Assembly: GCF_028610625.1 (NCBI RefSeq)
Contig: NZ_JAQQWU010000001.1
Coordinates: forward strand, 558,001 to 622,000
Direction of reading: 5' to 3'
DNA: 64,000 nucleotides
Source of the DNA: Guptibacillus spartinae
GTDB lineage: Bacteria > Bacillota > Bacilli > Bacillales > Guptibacillaceae
The notes under the pieces are model-generated. The model was given only the letters and a program-made list of their open reading frames with translations, did no database searches and was not told the DNA's origin. The position numbers and the translations under genes were made by a program. Below, piece by piece: positions 19,168 through 29,670 of the stretch (position 1 is its first letter; the number at the start of each line of letters is the position of its first letter).

Positions 19168-19277
19168 ATGCCATACAAAGTATTTTTTCGAAATATTCTC
19201 TTAAATATCTGGATCATTATGCTAATATAAGCGAAGAGGATGTTCTAAGAAGTAGGGAGAATCGGGGGGATCGCGCG

Positions 19278-20117
19278 GTGAAACGATATAGTATTAAAAA
19301 TGAAACGACGCATGTTCACCTCACTGAATGGGGAGAAAAAGAGTTTCCGGTTATCATCTGTTTGCACGGATTAGGAAGCACAAGTCTATCTTTTATCGAA
19401 ATAGCCGAGGAGCTAAAAGATCACTATCACATCATTGCAATAGATGCGCCAGGTCATGGAAGCACACCACCTTTTAAGCATGCAGAAGAATATGAAATGC
19501 CTCAAATGGCTTGTTGGTTGGACAACATCATAGATGAGCTTCAAATACATGACTTTTATTTGTTATCCCATTCCTGGGGAAGTTTTCTAGCGCTATATTA
19601 TCTCTATTATTATGGTGAACGCGTTATTGGAAGCATTTTAATTGATGGCGGCTATCAAACAAAACGTCTAGGGAATCAGTCGATGGAAGAAGAGGCTGCT
19701 TTCTATGAACAGGACTTTGAAGAGTATGTCGATTCGTGGAAAAAATTTTTAGATGAGGCGGCTTATGGAAGCGTAACAAGACGTTCGAAGCTGTTGGACC
19801 TGGCTGCAAAAGATCTCGCTATAGAGAAAAATGGTAATTTCTACTGGCATGCGAGAGGAAAGACGGCTGGGTACATCATTCAAGCCATGCACAAACATGA
19901 GACGATTGATCTTTATGACGCGTTACCTTCAACGATCATTTTATTAAGAGCAACGTTACCTGAGCATTTACAGGAGAAGCGGCAGCTAACTTCAACCATT
20001 TTTAAAGAGAAAACAGGTTGTTCGGTTAAACTTATACCGGAAACGACCCATATGTTGCATTGGGATAGCCCTGAAATAGTCATAAACGAAGTTAAATCAA
20101 ATTGGGGAAGTAGGTAA
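19278..20117 (+). CDS. Alpha/beta hydrolase
   Basis: The 279-residue protein has the alpha/beta-hydrolase layout: the oxyanion-hole region IICLHGLGSTSLSF, a strand ending IDAPGHGSTPPF, the nucleophile elbow LLSHSWGSFLAL (Ser in SHSWG), and a C-terminal catalytic His in ETTHMLHWDSPE. No signal peptide is visible. The substrate cannot be assigned. The GTG start follows GGGGGGATCG, an unusual but usable site. It opens the five-gene accessory run between ricA and cotE and sits five bases before the next gene. Confidence 0.82.
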   Translation: MKRYSIKNETTHVHLTEWGEKEFPVIICLHGLGSTSLSFIEIAEELKDHYHIIAIDAPGHGSTPPFKHAEEYEMPQMACWLDNIIDELQIHDFYLLSHSWGSFLALYYLYYYGERVIGSILIDGGYQTKRLGNQSMEEEAAFYEQDFEEYVDSWKKFLDEAAYGSVTRRSKLLDLAAKDLAIEKNGNFYWHARGKTAGYIIQAMHKHETIDLYDALPSTIILLRATLPEHLQEKRQLTSTIFKEKTGCSVKLIPETTHMLHWDSPEIVINEVKSNWGSR

Positions 20118-20122
20118 TTGAA

Positions 20123-20671
20123 GTGCAAAGAGAGGAAAGCACCCGAGTTGTCATTGGAGCAGGAGACTATTCGAATAACCCTGGCTGGATCGAAACACAG
20201 GAGTCCGAGCTCGATCTATTAAACGGGCTACAGTGGCAAGCACGTTTTGACGAGTCCTCCATTCGTGCTATTTTGGCGGAGCACGTATGGGAGCACTTAA
20301 CCTATGAAGAAGGGAAGAAAGCAGCGGAAACCTGCTATCCGTATTTAATGAGAAACGGGTATATTCGTTGTGCCGTGCCGGACGGGTATTTTCCAGATAA
20401 AGCTTATCAAAAAGGTGTGCAAGTAGGAGGCCCAGGACCTAAGGATCATCCTGTTCATAATTACAAGACGCTAACATCCATGTTTGAAGAAGCAGGTTAT
20501 CAAGTGCGTTTGCTTGAATATTGCAATGAACAAGGCGAGTTTATTTATAACGATTGGGATGAAAAAGATGGTTTTATCTATCGATCGAAGCGATTTGATC
20601 AAAGAAATGCTGAAGGGAAATTGGGATTTGTTTCGCTGATTGTTGATGCGATTAAATGGGAACAGAGTTAG
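20123..20671 (+). CDS. SAM-methyltransferase-like protein (COG4627 type)
   Basis: This 182-residue protein resembles the predicted methyltransferases that begin with a conserved GAGDYSNNPGWIET-like motif. Its body includes LAEHVWEHLTYEEG, MRNGYIRCAVPDGYFPD and a C-terminal domain. The classical N-terminal GxGxG SAM motif is reduced to VVIGAGD. The substrate is unknown and activity is inferred only from the family. It is five bases downstream of the hydrolase gene and begins with GTG. Confidence 0.6.
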   Translation: MQREESTRVVIGAGDYSNNPGWIETQESELDLLNGLQWQARFDESSIRAILAEHVWEHLTYEEGKKAAETCYPYLMRNGYIRCAVPDGYFPDKAYQKGVQVGGPGPKDHPVHNYKTLTSMFEEAGYQVRLLEYCNEQGEFIYNDWDEKDGFIYRSKRFDQRNAEGKLGFVSLIVDAIKWEQS

Positions 20672-20704
20672 GTTTCATTTGTATGAAGGGATGGTGAACT
20701 AATC

Positions 20705-21499
20705 ATGTCTAACTGGCAAACCTGCTCCACTGAAGTAGCTGATTTTGTTAAACAACTAATGGAGGAAACGAAAAAAATACTTGGAAGTCATTACATAGGT
20801 TTCTATCTCCACGGTTCGTTAGCGATGGGTGGGTTTAATTCCAACCGAAGCGATGTCGATTTTTTAATCATAACCAAAAAGGGCGTTAGTGTTCAAGCGA
20901 AAAAAGAGTTAGCGCAATTGTATTTATTTTCCTCCAACAAGCCCTATCCGATCGAAATGAGTATCCTTCAGGAAAGGCACCTGAAGAATTGGGAACACCC
21001 GAGTGAGTACGATTTCCATTTTAGCGAATTTTGGAGAGAGCGTTATAAACGTGATTTAGAAACAAACGGAAGTGAATACTTAAATGCAGAAGTCTACAAA
21101 GACTCAGACCTTGCAGCTCATATAACAATCACGACAGAGCGAGGGATTTGTCTCGATGGGGAACCGATTGACCGAATTTTTCCTATTGTGCCTAAAGAAG
21201 ATTATCTTTCTTCTATTTTAATTGACTTCGAGGAATGTGTAGAAGATATAAATCGTCACCCTATTTATAGCATCCATAACATGTTACGCGTTTATTGGTA
21301 TGTGAAAGAGGAAGTGATTTCATCAAAAAAAGAAGCAGGTGACTGGGGAATAACTTCCCTTCCAAGAGAGCTTAGGTTAACTGTTGAAAAAGCCGTTCAT
21401 TGTATTGAGGATGGAGAAAGCACTTATGAATTTAAGCAAGAAGAATTAATGACGTTCACTCATTACATAACGAAAGAAGTTCGCTCTCTTACTAAATAA
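20705..21499 (+). CDS. Nucleotidyltransferase, aminoglycoside adenylyltransferase-like (DUF4111)
   Basis: The 264-residue protein has the Pol-beta nucleotidyltransferase motif GFYLHGSLAMGGFNSNRSDVDFL (residues about 32-54) with GS and the DxD metal ligands. It also has a helical C-terminal domain like the ANT(3'')/ANT(9) enzymes (DUF4111). Related enzymes adenylylate aminoglycosides, but many chromosomal homologues have no resistance role. An APH-like kinase lies two genes downstream. A GGGATGG site precedes the ATG. Confidence 0.75.
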   Translation: MSNWQTCSTEVADFVKQLMEETKKILGSHYIGFYLHGSLAMGGFNSNRSDVDFLIITKKGVSVQAKKELAQLYLFSSNKPYPIEMSILQERHLKNWEHPSEYDFHFSEFWRERYKRDLETNGSEYLNAEVYKDSDLAAHITITTERGICLDGEPIDRIFPIVPKEDYLSSILIDFEECVEDINRHPIYSIHNMLRVYWYVKEEVISSKKEAGDWGITSLPRELRLTVEKAVHCIEDGESTYEFKQEELMTFTHYITKEVRSLTK

Positions 21500-21528
21500 G
21501 ACCCGTTAAACTTAAAGGAGGCGCTCGT

Positions 21529-22047
21529 TTGCGCATTTTTCATGTTAGTGAAGAAGATGACATTCAAGAATTTCTGCCGCGCATTCCAACGCGTAAAGAT
21601 CTTGACCAATCAAAAGGACTTGTATGGGCTGTTAACGAAACCTGTTTACCGAACTTTTTAACACCCCGGAATTGTCCACGCGTTTGTTTTCACATTGGGT
21701 CCAATACATCAGAAGCTGATAAGGAAATGTATCTCACGTCGTGCTCTCGCCATGTTGTCATCGTTGAGAACAGTTGGTTTGACAGGATGACTAACACCGA
21801 ACTCTACGTGTATGAGTTTAATCCGGATTTTTTTTGCCTTCAGGATGACAATGCTGGCTATTACGTCAGTGAAAGGACTCAAGTGCCTATGAATAAATGG
21901 AAGGTTGAAAATCCTTTGGAGGAGTTATTCCGTCGCCAAGTCGAAGTGAGGTTTGTTGAGCATTTGTGGGACAGCTATGATGAAATACAACAAACAACGC
22001 TCCATTGGTCTATGTGTCGAATGAGAAATGCAAAGCCACGGAACTAG
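21529..22047 (+). CDS. DUF6886 protein
   Basis: The 172-residue protein starts MRIFHVSEEDDIQEFLPRIP and contains KGLVWAVNE, LPNFLTPRNCPRV and SWFDRM. This pattern is typical of DUF6886 proteins found scattered in Bacillus next to accessory enzymes. The fold recalls small ligand-binding or ADP-ribosyl-type proteins, but no function is known. The start is a TTG with a strong AAAGGAGG ten bases upstream. It is 19 bases before the kinase gene. Confidence 0.7.
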   Translation: MRIFHVSEEDDIQEFLPRIPTRKDLDQSKGLVWAVNETCLPNFLTPRNCPRVCFHIGSNTSEADKEMYLTSCSRHVVIVENSWFDRMTNTELYVYEFNPDFFCLQDDNAGYYVSERTQVPMNKWKVENPLEELFRRQVEVRFVEHLWDSYDEIQQTTLHWSMCRMRNAKPRN

Positions 22048-22065
22048 GAAGAGAGGGGAATTAGA

Positions 22066-22806
22066 ATGAAACTTGGTCATCCAGTCGCTGAGGGAAATAC
22101 AGCCACCATATACCAGATTCATGACAAGATTGTGAAGGTATTCCGCGAAGACCTCCCAGATGGAACCTCTTCCTATGAAGCGAAGAAGCAACGTTATGCC
22201 TTATCAAAAGGTCTTCCAGTCCCTAATATCTTTGAGGTAACGAAAATAGACGGTAAACAGGCCATTATCATGGAAAAAATGAGCGGCCGTACATTAGGTG
22301 ATCTTCTTTTAGAAAATCGGGATCGTGCTGAGGTATATATGGAACTTTCCGTTAACATTCAACACAGCATTCACCAAATCAGCGCAGATTCGTTTGAACC
22401 GATGACTGAAAAATTAACGAGACAAATAGAAGAAGCGAACGAGTTAAGTCAAAAGCAAAAAGCAGCATTGCTCTGTAAGTTAAAGGAAATGCCTGTTAAG
22501 AAGCAGCTGTGCCACGGTGATTTGCATCTATTTAATCTGGTCATGGGCGATCAAGTGACGATCATTGATTGGGTAGATGCAAGTGCGGGGGATAGCCGAG
22601 CAGACGTATGCAGAACGTATCTCTTGTACACTCAATTTTCAAGTGATTTAGCGGATCTGTATTTAAAGCTTTACTGCATGAAAACCGGTGAATTAAAAGA
22701 AGTGATCCTGGAGTGGGCACCGATTATTGCTGGTGCACGGTTAGCTGAAGGGGTCCTATCAGAAGACTCTGATCGTTTGTTAAGGATTGTAGATCAGTAC
22801 CTATAA
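22066..22806 (+). CDS. Aminoglycoside phosphotransferase-family kinase
   Basis: The 246-residue protein has the APH/protein-kinase-like fold. VAEGNTATIYQIHDKIVKVF is the glycine loop and lysine, EKMSGRTLGDLL is the hinge, and CHGDLHLFNLV with IIDWVDASAGD supplies the catalytic Asp and metal ligands. It could phosphorylate an aminoglycoside or another small molecule; sequence alone does not say. It ends the accessory run. Confidence 0.8.
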   Translation: MKLGHPVAEGNTATIYQIHDKIVKVFREDLPDGTSSYEAKKQRYALSKGLPVPNIFEVTKIDGKQAIIMEKMSGRTLGDLLLENRDRAEVYMELSVNIQHSIHQISADSFEPMTEKLTRQIEEANELSQKQKAALLCKLKEMPVKKQLCHGDLHLFNLVMGDQVTIIDWVDASAGDSRADVCRTYLLYTQFSSDLADLYLKLYCMKTGELKEVILEWAPIIAGARLAEGVLSEDSDRLLRIVDQYL

Positions 22807-22861
22807 GCCTGGAAGGAAAAAATTATTCTGAGGCTTCGTTTTATACTAATAATAATTTTCA

Positions 22862-22870
22862 CATACCGTA
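22862..22870 (+). promoter_or_regulatory. Possible sigma-K -10 element upstream of cotE
   Basis: CATACCGTA fits the sigma-K -10 pattern CATA-N3-TA. B. subtilis cotE has sigma-E and sigma-K promoters. The distance to cotE (about 200 bases) is long, and the -35 element AC is too short to test by eye. Confidence 0.3.
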
Positions 22871-23067
22871 CTTTTTTAAAAAAATAACAAAAGGTTGTAA
22901 AGCATTGGACATTCGAGACATAGACTGATAGTGGAACAGCCTTTATATATAAAAAACTTTTATTCTATGGTGTTGGTTATGTTTTTTTGCTGTAAGAAAA
23001 AAAGAGGAACAATGGTCGTTTGTCTTGCATAGGATGAGAATGAAGATTGGAAGAGGAGGTATGATCG

Positions 23068-23619
23068 ATGTCAGAGGAATATAATTACAGAGAGATATTC
23101 GCCAAAGCTGTTTGCGGAAAAGGGCGTAAATTTACACAGGATACAAACACAGTAACACCAACCCATAAGCCTTCTAGTATTCTGGGTTGCTGGATTATTA
23201 ACAACCAATTCACTGCCAAAAAGCGTGGTGACGTTGTCCTAGTTGAAGGATCTTATGACATTAATATCTGGTATTCTTACAGCCATAATACCAAAACAGA
23301 AGTCGTAACCGAAACAGTTAAATACCATGAAGAAATTCCTCTTCGCTACAAAGACAAAGACTGTGTTGCTGATGAAGTAGTGGCAAAAGCAATTCAGGAG
23401 CCTAACTGTCTCGAAGCGACTATTGCGCCGAGCGGTCATAAGGTGATTGTACAAGTGGAAAGAGAATTTCTTGTAGAAGTTATCGGTGAAACGAAGATTT
23501 GCGTCTACGTAAATCCGGATGGCTGTGAAGACGATGACGATGATTGGGATTATGATGTAGATGATGAAGAGTTTGAGGATTTAGATCCGAACTTCTTAAT
23601 TGGTGATCTTGAAGAATAG
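23068..23619 (+). CDS. cotE: Spore coat morphogenetic protein CotE
   Basis: CotE organises the outer coat of the spore on the mother-cell side. The 183-residue protein has the conserved body ([44 protein letters not shown]) and a strongly acidic C-terminal tail beginning [28 protein letters not shown] site precedes the ATG. It sits directly upstream of mutS-mutL as in other Bacillus, but five foreign genes separate it from ricA. Confidence 0.96.
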   Translation: MSEEYNYREIFAKAVCGKGRKFTQDTNTVTPTHKPSSILGCWIINNQFTAKKRGDVVLVEGSYDINIWYSYSHNTKTEVVTETVKYHEEIPLRYKDKDCVADEVVAKAIQEPNCLEATIAPSGHKVIVQVEREFLVEVIGETKICVYVNPDGCEDDDDDWDYDVDDEEFEDLDPNFLIGDLEE

Positions 23620-23624
23620 TGCGT

Positions 23625-23660
23625 CCAGGGAGAAGCAAACCTTCTTCCTGGTTTTTATTT
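23625..23660 (+). terminator. Terminator after cotE
   Basis: CCAGGGAGAAG and CTTCTTCCTGG form a stem around CAAAC, followed by TTTTTATTTT. Confidence 0.85.
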
Positions 23661-23855
23661 TGTGGTAAAGTACGACTGATGAAACAGAAGCTTTCGTTTA
23701 CTGATCCAGCTTTAGCCTCCAGACACCCGATCCCTTCACCTCTGAACACAATGCCCTAATGAAAAGGTTCCAGTGCTGTGCCTAAACCGAGGCTTCCGCT
23801 TTACTGATATGCTATACTGTTAGGTGACTAGATTTAAGATTGGTGGAGAAGAAAC

Positions 23856-26459
23856 ATGGCTCGTTATACCCCGATGATGGAACAATATTTGCGAATTAAG
23901 GCAGAGTACCAGGATGCCTTTTTATTTTTTCGTTTAGGCGATTTTTATGAAATGTTTTTTGATGACGCGATGCGTGCATCGAAGGAATTGGAAATTACAT
24001 TAACAAGCAGAGATGGTGGGGGAGAAGGTCGGATTCCGATGTGTGGTGTCCCGTATCATTCTGCTGAAAACTATATATCCCAGCTTGTAACCAAAGGATA
24101 CAAAATTGCGATATGTGAGCAAACGGAAGATCCGAAACAGGCGAAAGGTGTCGTTCGAAGAGAAGTTGTTCAGCTTATTACACCTGGAACGGTTATGTCA
24201 GACCATTTAATTAAAGAAAAAGAAAATAACTACATTGTCGCAATCTCATCGTTTGATGATGAGACGTTTGCGCTAGCAGCAAATGATTTAACGACGGGTG
24301 AATCCATGGCAACGATTTTAGCTGGTGACCATCATGAAGTGATTGGTGAGCTTTCAAATCTTGCCCCGCGTGAAGTAATTCTTGCGAGCGATAGCGAAGC
24401 GCTATCGAACGCGATTCAAGAGCGCATGACTGTGACTGTATCAATTGAGGATGACGTGACAATTCCAGATTCACTCAAAATGTTAAGCAACCATATCGAT
24501 CAGCCTAAGCTTCTTCAAGTGTTTGGCAGACTGCTTCAGTACTTAATACGTACACAGAAGCGATCGATGGATCACCTCCAGCCGCTTCGTCACTACCATG
24601 TTTCTCAATACATGAAACTTGATGTGAATTCAAAACGTAACCTTGAACTTGTTGAGACGATTCGCGATAAAAAGCGGACAGGCTCTCTCGTTTGGTTCTT
24701 AGATAGTTCGGTAACGGCAATGGGAGGACGTTTATTAAAGCAGTGGGTAGAGCGACCACTCTTACAACAACGAGAAATTGAGAAGCGCCAGGAACTTGTT
24801 GAGACACTAATGAAGCAGTTTTTTGAACGTGAGACGATTCGTGAACAGCTTCAAGGGGTTTATGATCTGGAGCGACTTGCAGGAAAAGTAGCGTTTGGAA
24901 ACCTCAATGCGCGTGACCTCGTCCAGCTACGAAAATCGCTTGAGAAAATTCCAGAGATCAAGCGAGCGGTGGGTTCTCTTGATAACCCGTATGCAAAAGA
25001 GCTTGCGGAAGAAATTCTTCCTTGTGATGACCTCGTTGGGCTACTGCAAGAAGCGATTGAAGACAATCCGCCGCTTTCAGTGAAAGAAGGGCAAATGATT
25101 CGAGACGGCTATCATGCTGATCTTGATAAATACCGTGATGCGAGCCGTAACGGCAAAGATTGGATCGCGGCGCTTCAAATGCAAGAGCGTGAGCGGACTG
25201 GCATTAAATCGCTTAAGATTGGCTACAACAAAGTATTTGGCTATTATATTGAAATAACGCGATCAAACCTAGCGAATCTCCCAGAAGGGCGCTATGAGCG
25301 GAAACAGACGCTTTCCAATGCGGAGCGTTTTATTACCCCGGAATTGAAAGAAAAAGAAACGCTTATTTTAGAAGCGGAAGAAAAGATTGTGGATCTAGAA
25401 TATAGCTTGTTTACGAACCTGCGTGAAGAAGTAAAAGCCTATATCCCTGAGCTTCAACAACTTGCGAGAAAAATTAGCGAGCTTGACGTTCTTCAATCGT
25501 TTGCGGTTGTAAGTGAAGAAAATCGTTTCACCAAACCGATCTTTTCAAAAGAGCGTAAAGTAGCGGTTGAAGGCGGACGTCACCCGGTAGTTGAAAAAAT
25601 GTTGAAAGGCAGAGAATATGTTGCGAATGACGTGATGATGGATCGTGATCGTGAAATCCTCTTAATTACAGGTCCTAACATGAGTGGTAAAAGTACGTAT
25701 ATGCGCCAGCTTGCGCTCATTTCCATTCTCGGTCAAATCGGCTGCTTCGTTCCGGCAGAATCCGCAGTACTTCCTGTGTTTGACCAGATTTTCACTCGAA
25801 TTGGTGCGGCGGATGACCTTGCAGCGGGACAAAGTACGTTTATGGTGGAAATGCTTGAAGCGAACTACGCGATTACCCGTGCCACGCAAGATAGCTTGAT
25901 ATTGCTTGATGAAATTGGCCGCGGAACATCAACATATGACGGTATGGCGCTTGCACAGTCAATCATTGAATATGTGCATAGTGAAGTACGAGCAAAGACG
26001 CTGTTTTCCACACACTATCATGAACTGACATCGCTTGAGGAAGATCTTGATCGTGTAAAGAATGTTCACGTTAAAGCAGTTGAAGAAAAGGGACGAGTTG
26101 TTTTCCTTCACCGCGTGCATGACGGATCAGCTGATAAAAGTTACGGTATTCATGTAGCGCAACTTGCGAACTTACCCGATGCACTCATTCAGCGTGCAGA
26201 AGCTATACTAGCTGAGTTTGAGGCGGAAACGGATGTCGTGAAAGCGCCGAAAGTACCTGTAGAGAAACCTCGTCCTGAAGTAAAAGAAGACGAAGCGCAG
26301 CTTGCCTTCTTCGATCAGGAGGAGGATAAGAAAAAGCCCGCTCGTACATCAGGGGAGAAAGCGATCCTTGATCGATTAAAGTCAGTGGATATTATGGAAA
26401 TGACGCCGATGGATGCGATTAATACGCTATACGAATTAAAGAAGCACTTAAAGTCATAG
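23856..26459 (+). CDS. mutS: DNA mismatch repair protein MutS
   Basis: MutS binds base mismatches and small loops and recruits MutL. The 867 residues show the mismatch-recognition F-x-E element ([11 protein letters not shown] near residue 31), the connector, lever and clamp regions. The ATPase has Walker [11 protein letters not shown] (about 605), [12 protein letters not shown] (Walker B/signature) and STHYHEL. Near the C-terminus QLAFFD resembles a beta-clamp-binding motif. It is 16 bases from mutL and clearly co-transcribed with it. Confidence 0.98.
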   Translation: MARYTPMMEQYLRIKAEYQDAFLFFRLGDFYEMFFDDAMRASKELEITLTSRDGGGEGRIPMCGVPYHSAENYISQLVTKGYKIAICEQTEDPKQAKGVVRREVVQLITPGTVMSDHLIKEKENNYIVAISSFDDETFALAANDLTTGESMATILAGDHHEVIGELSNLAPREVILASDSEALSNAIQERMTVTVSIEDDVTIPDSLKMLSNHIDQPKLLQVFGRLLQYLIRTQKRSMDHLQPLRHYHVSQYMKLDVNSKRNLELVETIRDKKRTGSLVWFLDSSVTAMGGRLLKQWVERPLLQQREIEKRQELVETLMKQFFERETIREQLQGVYDLERLAGKVAFGNLNARDLVQLRKSLEKIPEIKRAVGSLDNPYAKELAEEILPCDDLVGLLQEAIEDNPPLSVKEGQMIRDGYHADLDKYRDASRNGKDWIAALQMQERERTGIKSLKIGYNKVFGYYIEITRSNLANLPEGRYERKQTLSNAERFITPELKEKETLILEAEEKIVDLEYSLFTNLREEVKAYIPELQQLARKISELDVLQSFAVVSEENRFTKPIFSKERKVAVEGGRHPVVEKMLKGREYVANDVMMDRDREILLITGPNMSGKSTYMRQLALISILGQIGCFVPAESAVLPVFDQIFTRIGAADDLAAGQSTFMVEMLEANYAITRATQDSLILLDEIGRGTSTYDGMALAQSIIEYVHSEVRAKTLFSTHYHELTSLEEDLDRVKNVHVKAVEEKGRVVFLHRVHDGSADKSYGIHVAQLANLPDALIQRAEAILAEFEAETDVVKAPKVPVEKPRPEVKEDEAQLAFFDQEEDKKKPARTSGEKAILDRLKSVDIMEMTPMDAINTLYELKKHLKS

Positions 26460-26475
26460 AGAAAGGGTGAGGAAG

Positions 26476-28359
26476 ATGGGAAAGATCGTACAGCTTGATG
26501 ATCAGCTTTCAAACAAAATAGCTGCCGGTGAAGTGGTGGAAAGACCGGCCTCTGTTGTGAAGGAACTTGTGGAGAATGCGATAGATGCACAAAGCAGTGA
26601 AATCACAATTGAAATTGAAGAGGGCGGTCTTTCCAAAATTCGCATCGTAGATAATGGAAGCGGCATGGACGAGGAAGACTGCAAACTCGCTTTCTTCCGT
26701 CATGCAACGAGCAAAATAAAAAACGAGCGTGACTTGTTTCAGATTGAAACGCTCGGCTTCCGAGGAGAAGCACTTCCAAGTATCGCGGCGGTGTCTCACT
26801 TAGAATTGAAAACCTCAACAGGTGATGAGGCTGGAACGTACGTCAAGATTGAAGCGGGAAAAGTAGCAGAGTTTAAAGCGACCGACAGTCGTAAAGGAAC
26901 GGAAATGACAATTACGGGTTTGTTTTACAACACTCCTGCACGTCTGAAGCACATGAAAACCGTTCATACCGAGCTTGCGAACGTAGCGGACGTCATTAAC
27001 CGTCAGGCGATGGCTCATCCGGACATTGCCTTCCGCTTCTTTCATAATGAGAAGAAGCTGTTATCAACAACAGGAAATGGTGATCTTCTACAAGTGATTG
27101 CGGCGATTTATGGCTATAACACGGCACGTAAAATGCTCCCACTAAAAGCAGAGACAATCGACTTTTCTGTTAGCGGCTATGCAGCAAAGCCAGAGTTAAC
27201 GCGCGCTTCTCGTCAGTACATTTCACTCATCATTAACGGTCGTTACATCAAAAATTTTCCGATCTCAAAAGGGATACAGCAGGGCTACCATACGCTTCTT
27301 CCAATCGGACGCTATCCGATCGTTGTGCTTCATATTAAAATGAACCCAACGCTCATCGATGTAAACGTACATCCCTCAAAGTTGGAAGCGCGAATAAGTA
27401 AGGAACAGGACCTTGCTCTTGCGATTGAGAATGCGATAAAAGGTCTTTTTAAGAAAATTGAGCTCATTCCTGAGCAAGCTCCTCCAAAGAAAAAAGAAGA
27501 AGAAAGCGAGCAGCCGGCATTCCAGTTTCAACACAATGTTCATGAAAATGAGCCGGAAGAAATACCGATTCGTCAAGAATGGACGAAAGGGAAGGTGGAA
27601 CATTCGGAAGAGCAGTCGAAGCCGCAGAATGATTTCCTTCAACCTTTTAGTATAAAAGAAGAAATGCAAACAGAGTCATACGAGTCGATGGCCCCTACCA
27701 CACATTCCACGCGATCGGAAACCCGAGATGAGCTTGAGATGGCCATGGACTTTGTGAAGGAGACAAATAGTGATTCACGAATCCCGCCGCTTTACCCGAT
27801 CGGTCAAATGCACGGAACGTATATCCTAGCACAGAATGAAAATGGGCTTTATATCATCGATCAGCACGCCGCTCAGGAACGAATAAAGTACGAGTTTTAT
27901 CGTGAAAAAGTAGGTGAGATCGATCCAGTTGTACAAGAGCTTCTCGTTCCGATTACGCTTGAATACAACACGTCGGAGTCTGCAATCATTGATAGTCGGA
28001 TTGATGACCTTGCGAAAGTTGGCGTTTTCTTAGAGTCATTCGGTCCCAACAGCTATATGGTCAGCGCTCACCCAGTTTGGTTCCCCAAAGGCGCTGAACA
28101 AAATACGATTGAGGAATTAATTCAGGAGGTCGTTGATAATCGCAGAATTGATGTGAAGAAGCTACGTGAAGAAGCGGCCATTATGATGTCCTGTAAGAAA
28201 TCGATTAAGGCTAACCGTCATCTTCGTGATGACGAAGTGTTCACGCTATTAGAAACGCTTAGACAATCCGTTGATCCGTATACATGTCCACATGGACGAC
28301 CGATTATTATTCATTATTCGACGTATGAAATGGAAAAAATGTTTAAGCGGGTTATGTAA
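26476..28359 (+). CDS. mutL: DNA mismatch repair protein MutL
   Basis: MutL is the nicking endonuclease of methyl-independent mismatch repair. The N-terminal GHKL ATPase (residues 1-330) has [28 protein letters not shown] and [13 protein letters not shown] variable Glu-rich linker spans about 340-440, and the C-terminal nuclease domain has [24 protein letters not shown] and CPHGRPI, the metal-site motifs of endonucleolytic MutL. The ATG at 26476 ([10 protein letters not shown]) has AAAGGGTGAGG upstream and gives the B. subtilis length of 627; a GTG nine bases earlier lies in the ribosome binding site. Confidence 0.97.
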   Translation: MGKIVQLDDQLSNKIAAGEVVERPASVVKELVENAIDAQSSEITIEIEEGGLSKIRIVDNGSGMDEEDCKLAFFRHATSKIKNERDLFQIETLGFRGEALPSIAAVSHLELKTSTGDEAGTYVKIEAGKVAEFKATDSRKGTEMTITGLFYNTPARLKHMKTVHTELANVADVINRQAMAHPDIAFRFFHNEKKLLSTTGNGDLLQVIAAIYGYNTARKMLPLKAETIDFSVSGYAAKPELTRASRQYISLIINGRYIKNFPISKGIQQGYHTLLPIGRYPIVVLHIKMNPTLIDVNVHPSKLEARISKEQDLALAIENAIKGLFKKIELIPEQAPPKKKEEESEQPAFQFQHNVHENEPEEIPIRQEWTKGKVEHSEEQSKPQNDFLQPFSIKEEMQTESYESMAPTTHSTRSETRDELEMAMDFVKETNSDSRIPPLYPIGQMHGTYILAQNENGLYIIDQHAAQERIKYEFYREKVGEIDPVVQELLVPITLEYNTSESAIIDSRIDDLAKVGVFLESFGPNSYMVSAHPVWFPKGAEQNTIEELIQEVVDNRRIDVKKLREEAAIMMSCKKSIKANRHLRDDEVFTLLETLRQSVDPYTCPHGRPIIIHYSTYEMEKMFKRVM

Positions 28360-28392
28360 CGAGCACAATGAGAAAAGAATGCAGGAAAGTAC

Positions 28393-29337
28393 GTGAGAGT
28401 AATGGATAAACAAAAACTAGTAACGGTTTTAGGTCCGACAGCTGTTGGTAAAACAAAGACAAGCATTGAACTTGCGAAGGCGCTTGACGGGGAAATCATT
28501 AGCGGTGATTCGATGCAAATTTACCGTGGCATGGACATAGGAACAGCGAAAGTCACGGAAGAAGAGATGGAAGGTATTCCCCATTATTTAATAGATATTA
28601 AGGAACCAAAGGAAAGCTTTTCAGCTGCTGAATTTCAAAAGCTTGCGACAGAGCTTGTTGCGGATATTAATAGCAGAGGCAAAGTGCCGATTATTGCTGG
28701 GGGAACGGGTCTTTACGTGAAATCCGTGACCCATCAGTACGCTTTTTCAGAAGCAAAGGAAGATCCGGCATACCGCCAGCAACTTGAGCAACAAGCAGAA
28801 GAAGAAGGGGCGGTAACGTTTCACGCGCGATTAAAAGATGTTGATCCAGTGAGCTATGAAGCAATCCATCCAAATAATGTACGAAGGGTCATTCGGGCAT
28901 TAGAAGTGTATCACGTAACAGGTGAGCCCGTATCCGCTTCAAAAGATGCTTTGCCTGAGGAATCTCCCTATCATCTTGTAAATGTCGGTCTTACGATGGA
29001 TCGTGATATCCTGTATGAGCGAATTAACAAGCGAGTCGACAATATGATGGAGGATGGGCTTCTTGAAGAAGCACAGCGGCTCTACAAGAATGGCATTCGT
29101 CACTGTCAATCCGTTCAGGCTATTGGCTACAAAGAAATCTACAATTATCTCGAAGATCGGATCTCATTAGAAGAGGCGGTCCTTGAGTTAAAGCAGAACT
29201 CAAGACGTTATGCAAAGAGGCAACTCACGTGGTTTCGTCATCAAATGGCGATGGACTGGTATGACATGACGGCGCATCGTGAAGAAAAAATTAACGAAAT
29301 CTTGAAAGTTGTTGCAGGAAAGTTAGCAGAAAGATAG
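28393..29337 (+). CDS. miaA: tRNA dimethylallyltransferase MiaA
   Basis: MiaA adds the dimethylallyl group to A37 of UNN-decoding tRNAs, the substrate of MiaB. The 314-residue protein has the P-loop GPTAVGKTKTS, SGDSMQIYRGMDIGTAK, the IIAGGTGLYVKS segment and QSVQAIGYKE near the tRNA-binding region. Two starts are possible: the GTG at 28393 (behind AGGAAAG) or the ATG at 28402; homologues do not decide. It lies in the mutS-mutL-miaA-hfq order typical of bacteria. Confidence 0.95.
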   Translation: MRVMDKQKLVTVLGPTAVGKTKTSIELAKALDGEIISGDSMQIYRGMDIGTAKVTEEEMEGIPHYLIDIKEPKESFSAAEFQKLATELVADINSRGKVPIIAGGTGLYVKSVTHQYAFSEAKEDPAYRQQLEQQAEEEGAVTFHARLKDVDPVSYEAIHPNNVRRVIRALEVYHVTGEPVSASKDALPEESPYHLVNVGLTMDRDILYERINKRVDNMMEDGLLEEAQRLYKNGIRHCQSVQAIGYKEIYNYLEDRISLEEAVLELKQNSRRYAKRQLTWFRHQMAMDWYDMTAHREEKINEILKVVAGKLAER

Positions 29338-29383
29338 AAATGTAGTTAAGGAATGCCTTTAGAGAAAAAGAGGAGGACTGACA

Positions 29384-29617
29384 ATGAAGCAGCAAATTAA
29401 CATCCAGGATCAATTCCTGAACCAATTAAGAAAAGATAACGTTTTTGTAACCGTGTACCTGCTAAACGGATTCCAGCTAAAAGGGACAATTAAAGGATTT
29501 GATAATTTCACGATTATCCTTGAGTCCGACGGAAAACAACAGTTGATTTACAAACACGCCATTTCTACGTTCGCTCCACAGCGATCCGTTGAAATAAATT
29601 TTGAGTCTGACAAGTAA
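29384..29617 (+). CDS. hfq: RNA chaperone Hfq
   Basis: The 77-residue Sm-like protein has the Sm1 motif ([23 protein letters not shown]) and Sm2 motif YKHAISTF that form the hexamer's uridine-binding face. It lacks the long C-terminal tail of enterobacterial Hfq, as expected for Firmicutes. AGAGGAGG precedes the ATG, 46 bases after miaA. A strong terminator follows. Confidence 0.97.
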   Translation: MKQQINIQDQFLNQLRKDNVFVTVYLLNGFQLKGTIKGFDNFTIILESDGKQQLIYKHAISTFAPQRSVEINFESDK

Positions 29618-29623
29618 ACACAT

Positions 29624-29662
29624 AGTCCCTCGTTCTGGTTAAAGCAGGATGAGGGACTTTTT
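29624..29662 (+). terminator. Terminator after hfq
   Basis: AGTCCCTC and GAGGGACT form a stem with a long loop, followed by TTTTT. It lies just before the 3' end of the convergent recombinase gene. Confidence 0.8.
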
Positions 29663-29670
29663 CATATTTA

